This document shows positions 7,556-11,428 of a stretch of DNA of 11,428 nt, piece by piece. The notes beneath the pieces were generated by a model. The model was not told the DNA's origin and made no database searches. It was given only the letters and a program-made list of their open reading frames with translations. Both the position numbers and the translations under genes were made by a program. The stretch is from CALVXC01 sp036636255 (GTDB lineage Bacteria > Bacillota_I > Bacilli_A > RF39 > UBA660): NCBI GenBank assembly GCA_036636255.1, contig JAVWOV010000032.1:1-11428 (forward strand), read 5' to 3'. The number at the start of each line of letters is the position of its first letter. Within the stretch, counting starts at the first letter, position 1.

Positions 7556-7880
7556 ACATCACTCTTTTTACTTTTAATATATAAGGTTTTGGTAAAACCT
7601 TATTTAAACCAGGCGTATTTATAGTTACTTTTTTACTTAAATGAATAGTTAATTGATTAAAACTCTTTTCATAATTAATAATCAAATTATTTTTTAAAGT
7701 ATAATTATCAATAGCTTCTTGTTGTTTTTCCTGATACAAATCACTAATATAATCAACATCATTTTCCAGCTGATATTTTTTATAAATGATATTGCCTAAG
7801 TCAACAATAGTCATTAGTATAAGAATTAAAACAGGTAAAATAATAATAAATTCGACTAATGCTTGACCTTTGTTTCTCAT
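7545..7880 (-). CDS. tadE: TadE-like minor pilin
   Basis: A 111-residue pilin-like protein starting MRNKGQALVEFIIILPVLILI. Gly5 is the predicted cleavage site, and Glu+5 and Phe+6 of the mature protein match the TadE/Flp motif G/xxxxE(Y/F). One hydrophobic helix (about 6-28) is followed by a polar domain of about 80 residues. Family knowledge: TadE-like pseudopilins are processed by the Tad prepilin peptidase and help initiate or modify the Flp fibre. A GTG three codons upstream (7889) is also in frame, but AAGGGT touches it directly, while the same site is nine bases from the ATG at 7880. I therefore chose the ATG. It follows flp and overlaps the next pseudopilin gene. Confidence 0.78.
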   Translation of the reverse strand: MRNKGQALVEFIIILPVLILILMTIVDLGNIIYKKYQLENDVDYISDLYQEKQQEAIDNYTLKNNLIINYEKSFNQLTIHLSKKVTINTPGLNKVLPKPYILKVKRVMYDE

Positions 7881-7889
7881 TTTTTTCAC

Positions 7890-7895
7890 ACCCTT
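7890..7895 (-). promoter_or_regulatory. Ribosome binding site fixing the TadE-like start
   Basis: AAGGGT lies nine bases before the ATG at 7878-7880 but directly abuts the in-frame GTG at 7887-7889. The spacing therefore favours the ATG. Confidence 0.55.
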
Positions 7896-7903
7896 ATCAA
7901 CTT

Positions 7904-7926
7904 AAAAAAAGATATTTTCCATATCT
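7904..7926 (-). terminator. Weak hairpin with T-run after flp (possible attenuator)
   Basis: On the minus strand AGATAT (7921-7926), a five-base loop and ATATCT (7910-7915) form a six-pair A/U-rich stem followed by seven Ts. It overlaps the Flp stop codon. Such a weak site could cause partial termination, so that pilin is made in excess over the machine proteins. The low stability keeps the confidence modest. Confidence 0.4.
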
Positions 7927-8122
7927 AATCAGCACATGTGCCGTCACCAGGTTTAGCCCCTTCGACATATTGTTTATCAATCAAAGAACATGATGATTTA
8001 GTCATAGAATCTTGTAAATAACCACCCAATAGTTTAACTATACTAACAACCACCACACTAATAACGGCAATAATAAGCAAGTATTCAACCAACGCTTGAC
8101 CTTTATGTCCTATTTTTTTCAT
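7925..8122 (-). CDS. flp: Flp-family major pilin
   Basis: A 65-residue prepilin and the first gene of the tad operon. The sequence MKKIGHKG/QALVEYLLII shows the Flp processing site after Gly8 and the hallmark Glu+5-Tyr+6 at the start of the assembly helix. The hydrophobic stretch runs to about residue 33. The mature subunit is about 57 residues, typical of Flp. The C-terminal tail has two cysteines (45 and 63, the second in GDGTC), which may form a disulfide; not all Flp pilins have this (inference). GGAGGT lies six bases before the ATG, the strongest ribosome site among the pilin genes, as expected for the main fibre subunit. A strong promoter lies 31 bases upstream and a possible attenuator follows the stop. 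Confidence 0.92.
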   Translation of the reverse strand: MKKIGHKGQALVEYLLIIAVISVVVVSIVKLLGGYLQDSMTKSSCSLIDKQYVEGAKPGDGTCAD

Positions 8123-8152
8123 CTTTAAACCTCCATAGCATTTACTATTATA

Positions 8153-8181
8153 ATTGTATCTTTTTTAACTAAATTTGTCAA
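8153..8181 (-). promoter_or_regulatory. Main promoter of the flp-tad-murC operon
   Basis: Consensus TTGACA (8176-8181) and TACAAT (8153-8158) are 17 bases apart on the minus strand, upstream of flp. The -35 lies on the same bases, on the opposite strand, as the -35 of the DUF192 gene. Confidence 0.85.
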
Positions 8182-8203
8182 TTAATTTTAGATATGTTAT
8201 AGT
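8175..8203 (+). promoter_or_regulatory. Promoter of the DUF192 gene
   Basis: TTGTCA (8175-8180), 17 bases, then an extended -10, TGTTATAGT, with TATAGT at 8198-8203. The predicted start is about 8210, giving a leader of only about nine bases (GGTGATTTG) before the ATG. Confidence 0.75.
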
Positions 8204-8218
8204 ATTTATGGTGATTTG

Positions 8219-8527
8219 ATGAAATTAATAATTAATAATAAAACAATCGAAATAATAACATGTCAATCTTTTTTTAGTCGTTTAAAAGGAAACATGTTTA
8301 AAAAAACAATTAAAAATGGCTTATGTTTCCCCCATTGTAATAGTATTCATACATTTTTTATGTTCACAAAAATTGATGTCATTATGACAGATATTAATCA
8401 TCAAATATTATTTATTTATAAAAAACTATCACCATTTAAAATTATTTTACCAAAAAAAGCTGTTTTCTATGTTTACGAATTTCCAAGTGGCTTTGTCGAT
8501 AACAATATTTTAAAAGACAATCAATAA
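8219..8527 (+). CDS. DUF192-family protein
   Basis: A 102-residue small protein of unknown biochemical function. Family hallmarks are visible: RLKGNMF (21-27), GLCFPHCNSIHTFFM (34-48), KIDVIMTD (51-58), and a C-terminal EFPSGFVDNN (87-96) matching the usual ELPAG end. It has no signal peptide or membrane helix, so it should be cytoplasmic; some relatives elsewhere are exported. The start is the ATG at 8219. A TTG one codon upstream is also in frame but less likely. GGTGAT sits four bases before the ATG. It is divergent from the tad operon and has its own promoter and terminator. The shared promoter region suggests linked expression, but no functional link to the pilus is shown. Confidence 0.85.
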   Translation: MKLIINNKTIEIITCQSFFSRLKGNMFKKTIKNGLCFPHCNSIHTFFMFTKIDVIMTDINHQILFIYKKLSPFKIILPKKAVFYVYEFPSGFVDNNILKDNQ

Positions 8528-8543
8528 TAATTGTCTTTTTTTT
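8512..8543 (+). terminator. Intrinsic terminator of the DUF192 gene
   Basis: AAAAGACAAT (8512-8521), an eight-base loop containing the TAA stop, and ATTGTCTTTT (8530-8539) form a perfect 10-bp stem followed by Ts to 8543. On the other strand only four Ts follow, so it may be a weak terminator there for the pseudouridine synthase unit. Confidence 0.85.
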
Positions 8544-8591
8544 ATGGATATATTTAATAATATTTTATTTAATTTTTTTTAATATTTTCCC

Positions 8592-9287
8592 TCATTTTGT
8601 TTTTTCTTTTTTAGAAAACATATCCGTAAATTTTACTGGTGTTTTACTAACAAATTTCATTAATTCTTTTGTTATAGGATGATATATTTCTAATATATTA
8701 GCATGAAGTCCAAGTCTTTGTAAAGGATTAGTAATAGCATCATATTTTTTATCACCAATTATCGGATGATTCATTTCTTTTAAATGAACTCTTATTTGAT
8801 TTTTCCGCCCCGTTAAAATTTCTATTTGTAATAGACTATAATTTTTACTAGTTTTTAATTTTTCAAATTTAGTAATAGCTAATTTACCAGTACTTTTTTG
8901 CTTAGTTGATGCTGACACATAATTAGCATTCTCTTTTAAATATGATTTAATAGTACCTTTTTGCTGTTCAACCTTTCCTTCAACAACAGCAATATAACCT
9001 CGCAATTTAGCCATTTGATCCCAGTTATCTTGAAGTATTTTTTTGATTTTCTCATTTTTAGCAAATAGCATTAAACCACTTGTATCTTTATCTAAACGAT
9101 GAACAATAAATATTTTATTATTTTTATTTTTCTTTTTTTCATAAGATAAAACCTGATGAAACATAGTTCGTTCTTTCTCATTATTAGTAGATATAGTCAA
9201 TAAATTAGCTGGCTTATCCACAACAATAATATTTTTATCTTCAAAAACTATTTTAATTTTTTTTAATTTTTTAACATTTTTAATCAT
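8592..9287 (-). CDS. RluA/RluD-family pseudouridine synthase
   Basis: A 231-residue RNA pseudouridine synthase that isomerises uridine to pseudouridine in rRNA or tRNA. The catalytic motif HRLDKDTSGLMLFAK is at residues 63-77, with Asp66 as the expected nucleophile. DKPANLL (24-30), LTGRKNQIRVHL (158-169), HPIIGDKKYD (174-183) and RLGLHA (191-196) complete the family pattern. There is no N-terminal S4 domain, so it is shorter than RluD/RluC (about 300) and closer to single-domain RluA-like enzymes. The RNA target cannot be read from sequence. AGGAG precedes the ATG. Its first eight bases overlap the end of the flavoprotein gene, so the two should be co-transcribed and coupled. The end is TGA. 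Confidence 0.92.
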   Translation of the reverse strand: MIKNVKKLKKIKIVFEDKNIIVVDKPANLLTISTNNEKERTMFHQVLSYEKKKNKNNKIFIVHRLDKDTSGLMLFAKNEKIKKILQDNWDQMAKLRGYIAVVEGKVEQQKGTIKSYLKENANYVSASTKQKSTGKLAITKFEKLKTSKNYSLLQIEILTGRKNQIRVHLKEMNHPIIGDKKYDAITNPLQRLGLHANILEIYHPITKELMKFVSKTPVKFTDMFSKKEKTK

Positions 9288-10452
9288 TTTTTACTCCTAT
9301 ACTAATGCCTGCTGTATAACCAGTAGCTAAAGCAATTGTTAAATTATAACCACCAACTGGACCATGAATATCAAGGGTCTCCCCAATAAAATAAAGACCT
9401 GGGTTATTAATTGATTCCATCGTTTTTGTATTAATATAATTCATATCTATTCCTCCTCCAGTTATATAAGCATAGTCCAAACTATTAACCTTTTGACAGA
9501 TAAAGGGACAATTTTTAATTGTCATAATAACCGCCATTATTTGCTTTTCGTTTAATTCTTTTATTTTACAAGAAGAAAAATTATTTATTTCTATTATATA
9601 ATTACTTAACTTCTTAGGAAAAAGCATATTCAAGCATGTATTCAACTGTTTATTACGATCAAAATCACTAATCAATTGTAATATTTCTCTCGTTGTTTGA
9701 TGAGGACATAAATCAATAGTTAAATTCTTCTCTTTGTTTTGATAAATATTTTCACTCATATTCATAATAGCCTCCCCACTTAACCCATGATGAGTAAAAA
9801 TTAAATTACCTGTCGTTTGTTTTTTTAAATAAGTTACAACAACCAAATCTAAAGAAATACCTGCTAAAGATGGATTATTCACTAATGTAATTCCCACTTC
9901 ACAAGGATATATATCTGTTACTTCTTGATTAACCATCTTAGCAAATTTTATATTGTCCCCCGTACTACCAGTATACTGATAACTTGACCCTCCAGTAGCA
10001 ACAATTATATTTTTTGTTTTATACATATTTTTATCAGTAATTACTTCTTTTATATGATTATTTATTTTTATTTGTCGAACAGTTTCCTGATAATTAATAG
10101 GATGAGAATTATTTTTTAATAAAACATTTGCAATATCAACTGACTTATCACTTTTAGGAAATAAACGATTATCTTTTTCTTCCTTTAATAAAACATTATT
10201 TCTAGAAAAAAAATCATATATTTCTTGTGGTCCAAAATTATTAAGTGCACTAAAAAGATATTTTTTATTATGAATATTATTTAAAAACGTTTGATTATCT
10301 TTTAAATTGGTAATATTACACCGTCCATTACCCGTTAATAATAATTTTTTTAAAGCCTGTTTATTTTTTTCGATAAATAAAACTCGACCAGATATTTTTA
10401 TCCCCGCCATTAAACCAGCTGGGCCTGCACCTATTATTATTACATCATACAT
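9280..10452 (-). CDS. HI0933/BaiN-family FAD-dependent oxidoreductase
   Basis: A 390-residue flavoprotein of the HI0933-like (YtfP/YhiN/BaiN) family. The FAD-binding GAGPAG is at residues 8-13 and the family hallmark KKLLLTGNGRCNITN at 35-49. VATGGSSYQYTGSTGD (151-166), FTHHGLSG (219-226), TGGGID (331-336) and the C-terminal FAD motif GLYFIGETLDIHGPVGGYN (352-370) follow. Length is normal for the family. Some gut members act on bile-acid intermediates, but most have no proven substrate, so no specific reaction is assigned. The start is the ATG at 10452, with GGTGAT three bases before it. An in-frame ATG at 10479 lies upstream of the predicted transcription start, so it is unlikely. It leads the unit with the pseudouridine synthase. 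Confidence 0.9.
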   Translation of the reverse strand: MYDVIIIGAGPAGLMAGIKISGRVLFIEKNKQALKKLLLTGNGRCNITNLKDNQTFLNNIHNKKYLFSALNNFGPQEIYDFFSRNNVLLKEEKDNRLFPKSDKSVDIANVLLKNNSHPINYQETVRQIKINNHIKEVITDKNMYKTKNIIVATGGSSYQYTGSTGDNIKFAKMVNQEVTDIYPCEVGITLVNNPSLAGISLDLVVVTYLKKQTTGNLIFTHHGLSGEAIMNMSENIYQNKEKNLTIDLCPHQTTREILQLISDFDRNKQLNTCLNMLFPKKLSNYIIEINNFSSCKIKELNEKQIMAVIMTIKNCPFICQKVNSLDYAYITGGGIDMNYINTKTMESINNPGLYFIGETLDIHGPVGGYNLTIALATGYTAGISIGVKND

Positions 10453-10455
10453 TTT

Positions 10456-10461
10456 ATCACC
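10456..10461 (-). promoter_or_regulatory. Ribosome binding site fixing the flavoprotein start
   Basis: GGTGAT is followed by AAA and the ATG at 10450-10452. It probably lies at the very 5' end of the mRNA, and it rules against the ATG at 10479. Confidence 0.6.
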
Positions 10462-10467
10462 ACTGTT

Positions 10468-10496
10468 AGTATAACACATATAATGTTGAACATAAA
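10468..10496 (-). promoter_or_regulatory. Promoter of the flavoprotein / pseudouridine synthase unit
   Basis: Extended -10 TGTTATACT on the minus strand, with TATACT at 10468-10473. The -35 seventeen bases upstream is weak (TTTATG, 10491-10496) and lies in the left arm of the large palindrome. Confidence 0.6.
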
Positions 10497-10530
10497 AATT
10501 TTAAATTACAAAATTTGAAATTTTTATGTT
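10489..10530. repeat. 42-bp palindrome between divergent promoters
   Basis: The 13-bp arms AACATAAAAATTT (10489-10501) and AAATTTTTATGTT (10518-10530) are perfect inverted copies. Inside them, after one T/G mismatch, AAATT (10503-10507) pairs with AATTT (10512-10516) around the loop ACAA. In total 18 of 19 positions match. It contains the -35 of both the minus-strand flavoprotein promoter and the plus-strand RNA promoter. It could be an operator for a dimeric regulator. Confidence 0.8.
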
Positions 10531-10542
10531 TTTTGCTATTAT
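10515..10542 (+). promoter_or_regulatory. Promoter of the candidate structured RNA
   Basis: TTGAAA (10515-10520), 16 bases, then TATTAT (10537-10542) preceded by TGC, making an extended -10. Transcription should begin near 10547-10550. Confidence 0.65.
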
Positions 10543-10546
10543 AGAT

Positions 10547-10714
10547 GGCAATCGGTAAAGACGGAGTATAACAGAAACTTAGAGTTCGATAATATGAGTG
10601 TCTGCCAAGTGAAAATAACACGAACTTTTACTACTTTGTTGGTGGGTTTGCTGTTAATATAAGACTTGAAAAATAGTCTAAACAAAAACGATAAGATTTT
10701 ATCTTACCGTTTTT
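10547..10714 (+). ncRNA. Unidentified structured small RNA
   Basis: About 170 nt between a plus-strand promoter and a strong terminator, with no open frame of useful length. Visible pairings are as follows. AACAGAAAC (10570-10578) pairs with GTTTGCTGTT (10646-10655, one bulge). Inside it AGAGTTCG (10581-10588) pairs with CGAACTTT (10621-10628), eight contiguous pairs with one G-U. AGACT/AGTCT (10662-10666 / 10675-10679) forms a separate hairpin. The 5' end TGGCA (10546-10550) can pair with TGCCA (10603-10607), which lies in the loop of the inner stem and would be a pseudoknot. I do not recognise it: key sequences of SRP RNA, tmRNA, RNase P RNA, T-box and common riboswitches are absent. The next gene on the right is on the other strand, so it is more likely a free small RNA than a riboswitch. 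Confidence 0.6.
10684..10714 (+). terminator. Bidirectional terminator between the RNA and the XRE gene
   Basis: The arms 10684-10697 and 10701-10714 form 7 + 6 pairs with one A/C mismatch and a three-base loop. On the plus strand TTTTTATTTT follows; on the minus strand CGTTTTTGTTT follows. It can end both the plus-strand RNA and the minus-strand XRE gene. Confidence 0.8.
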
Positions 10715-10760
10715 ATTTTACAAACATGAGAAAAACTTACATAGTTAATATTGAAAATGT

Positions 10761-11051
10761 TTATGCCTCATCATTACCTTGTTTAAAGCATTCTAATAGA
10801 GCATATATGACTTTTACTTGATTATCGGATAAATTATCAATATTAATAATTTTAGTTGTAGATAGTCCTAAAATATAATCAGTTGATACATTAAATAAGT
10901 TAGCAAGTTCAACTACATATTGAGTTGAAGGAACTGATATACCCATTTCCCAGGCATTTATACTAGAACGTGTAATACCGAGTTTTTTAGCAAATTCACT
11001 TTGAGTCATATTAGAATTGTTTCTAATCTCTTTTATAGTGTCTGCTATCAT
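10761..11051 (-). CDS. Small XRE/Cro-CI-family transcriptional regulator
   Basis: A 96-residue DNA-binding protein. An HTH_3 domain covers about residues 5-62: the pattern IKEIRNNSNMTQSEFAKKLG is followed by the recognition region ITRSSINAWEMGISVPS (26-42) and LANLFNVSTDYILGL (49-63). The C-terminal 30 residues (DNLSDNQVKVIYALLECFKQ, 72-91) form a short helix, probably for dimerisation; there is no ligand or protease domain. AGGTGGTGAT precedes the ATG. It stands alone on its strand. Direct repeats lie in its promoter region and a related motif recurs 232 bp away, so self-regulation and control of whatever is transcribed to the right are likely (inference). Such single-HTH repressors are common in phage and mobile-element control regions, but no other mobile gene is visible here. 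Confidence 0.9.
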   Translation of the reverse strand: MIADTIKEIRNNSNMTQSEFAKKLGITRSSINAWEMGISVPSTQYVVELANLFNVSTDYILGLSTTKIINIDNLSDNQVKVIYALLECFKQGNDEA

Positions 11052-11068
11052 AATATCACCACCTTATA

Positions 11069-11097
11069 TAAAAGATAATATAATATACTAAAAGATA
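11069..11097. repeat. Two TAAAAGATA direct repeats at the XRE promoter
   Basis: TAAAAGATA occurs at 11069-11077 and 11089-11097, exactly 20 bp apart, so on the same face of the helix. They flank the -10 of the XRE gene promoter. They are candidate operator half-sites. Confidence 0.55.
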
Positions 11098-11109
11098 TCA
11101 CATTATCAA
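11082..11109 (-). promoter_or_regulatory. Promoter of the XRE regulator gene
   Basis: TTGATA (11104-11109), 16 bases, TATATT (11082-11087) on the minus strand. The -35 lies inside the 14-bp motif TCACATTATCAAAA (11098-11111). Confidence 0.5.
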
Positions 11110-11155
11110 AAGCTCAATTGAAAAGTTAAATTAAACTTTTTGACAAAAGTAATGG

Positions 11156-11191
11156 AATGCAAGTTTTAATTGATGAAATTTGCATTTTTTT
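11156..11191 (+). terminator. Intrinsic terminator with no assigned transcript
   Basis: ATGCAAGTTT (11157-11166), a nine-base loop and AAATTTGCAT (11176-11185) pair over ten positions with one G-U, extendable by A56-T86, and are followed by Ts to 11191. It works only on the plus strand. No plus-strand gene lies upstream, so it may end a short antisense or small RNA that starts in 11060-11150. Confidence 0.65.
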
Positions 11192-11192
11192 G

Positions 11193-11220
11193 TTGAAAAA
11201 TTTCAAAAAAATGGTATTAT
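11193..11220 (+). promoter_or_regulatory. Plus-strand promoter in the right intergenic region
   Basis: TTGAAA (11193-11198), 16 bases, then TATTAT (11215-11220) preceded by TGG (extended -10). The design is the same as the promoter at 10515-10542. TTGAAA and TTTCAA (11193-11206) form an inverted repeat over the -35. Start expected near 11227. Confidence 0.55.
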
Positions 11221-11227
11221 ATTAATG

Positions 11228-11360
11228 AAATCAAATATTTTTTTGCATTCAAAAGAGGTTTTGCTCAATAGTGTGCAAGACTAAATTGTTTAAATCTTAT
11301 ATATATATCAATTTACTTTAGCAATTCAATCACATTATCAAAAATGATAAGTACACTATG
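11228..11360 (+). ncRNA. Possible structured leader or small RNA
   Basis: Downstream of the promoter at 11193-11220, ATAGTGT (11268-11274) can pair with ACACTAT (11353-11359). The bases between contain two further helices: TAAATTG/CAATTTA (11282-11288 / 11309-11315) and TTATCA/TGATAA (11335-11340 / 11345-11350). Together they make a possible three-way junction. A/T-rich DNA gives such matches by chance, and the last helix may instead be a DNA operator. No family recognised. Confidence 0.3.
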
Positions 11361-11379
11361 CAAACAACAATATATATAG

Positions 11380-11385
11380 TATAAT
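11380..11385 (+). promoter_or_regulatory. Possible -10 box near the right edge
   Basis: A perfect TATAAT on the plus strand, 30 bp right of the palindrome at 11335-11350. The -35 region is weak (TATGCA, 11357-11362). A repressor on the palindrome could control it. Confidence 0.4.
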
Positions 11386-11389
11386 GTAA

Positions 11390-11428
11390 ATGGAATATCT
11401 TGTAATAGAATTGTATAAAAATAGTATG
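11390..11428 (+). CDS. Possible start of a gene running off the right edge
   Basis: An open frame begins with the ATG at 11390-11392 and continues 13 codons (MEYLVIELYKNSM) to the last base. It has no ribosome site. TATAAT ends only four bases earlier, so if real it would be translated from a leaderless or nearly leaderless message. The frame is too short to assign a family, and thirteen open codons in such A/T-rich DNA are weak evidence. Confidence 0.25.
   Translation, partial: MEYLVIELYKNSM

Larger units (their letters stand above)
11098..11343. repeat. 14-bp direct repeat TCACATTATCAAAA, two copies
   Basis: Identical copies at 11098-11111 and 11330-11343, same orientation, 232 bp apart. 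The first covers the XRE -35 box. In the second the motif is extended to the inverted repeat TTATCAAAAATGATAA (11335-11350; arms TTATCA/TGATAA, spacer AAAA). This looks like a shared protein-binding site. Confidence 0.6.

Noticed and set aside
10545..10571. Short frame MAIGKDGV at the start of the RNA
   Set aside because: Eight codons, no ribosome site, and its ATG lies at or before the predicted transcription start.
10547..10714. Riboswitch controlling a downstream gene
   Set aside because: The next gene to the right is on the opposite strand and a strong terminator ends the transcript; no known aptamer core is visible.
11225..11284. Nineteen-codon plus-strand frame (MKSNIFLH...)
   Set aside because: No ribosome site; its ATG lies at the expected transcription start of the 11193-11220 promoter and the frame overlaps the foldable region.
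11230..11360. CRISPR repeat or tracrRNA
   Set aside because: No regularly spaced repeats and no cas gene; the only exact repeat is the 14-bp motif present twice.
1..11428. Mycoplasma-type code with TGA as tryptophan
   Set aside because: All tryptophans seen are TGG, and the TadB-like and pseudouridine synthase genes end naturally at TGA.
10761..11428. Prophage or insertion-element end
   Set aside because: A single XRE gene and operator-like repeats are suggestive, but no integrase, transposase, attachment site or terminal inverted repeats are visible.

Overview
The window is very AT-rich DNA (roughly 70% or more A+T by eye). It has Bacillota-style expression signals: AGGAGG/GGTGA ribosome sites, TTGACA/TATAAT promoters and U-run terminators. 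Tryptophan is encoded by TGG, and TAA, TAG and TGA all end genes, so the code is the standard bacterial one. A complete murC means the cell makes peptidoglycan, so it is not a wall-less Mollicute. A low-GC Bacillota of the Bacilli/Erysipelotrichia type, or an uncultured gut lineage near them, fits best (inference).

Positions 1-1500, minus strand: the first 38 codons of a type IV prepilin/pseudopilin run off the left edge. They follow a secreted coiled-coil M23 peptidoglycan hydrolase with its own promoter, which lies just below the terminator of murC.

Positions 1501-8181, minus strand: one tight operon from a strong promoter at 8153-8181. It encodes a Flp pilin, two TadE-like pseudopilins, a TadZ/CpaE-type ParA ATPase, the TadA/CpaF motor ATPase, a TadB-like platform protein with N-terminal Ig-like domains, a TadC-like platform protein, and MurC last. 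This is a compact single-membrane (monoderm) Tad/Flp pilus machine. No prepilin peptidase, secretin or TadD-type lipoprotein is in the window.

Positions 8175-8543, plus strand: a short DUF192 gene diverges from the tad operon. The two promoters share one -35 site on opposite strands. A terminator overlaps its stop codon.

Positions 8592-10496, minus strand: an RluA/RluD-type pseudouridine synthase gene lies downstream of, and overlaps, an HI0933/BaiN-type flavoprotein gene. They form a two-gene unit.

Positions 10489-10760: a 42-bp palindrome separates the flavoprotein promoter from a plus-strand promoter. That promoter drives an unidentified, highly foldable RNA of about 170 nt ending in a bidirectional terminator.

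Positions 10761-11428: a small XRE-family repressor gene (minus) sits beside a 377-bp non-coding stretch. This stretch holds direct repeats, a 14-bp repeated motif, a palindrome, a terminator, two plus-strand promoter candidates and a possible three-way-junction RNA. It ends in the first codons of a possible gene running off the right edge. This last region and the RNA at 10547-10714 are the least explained parts of the window.
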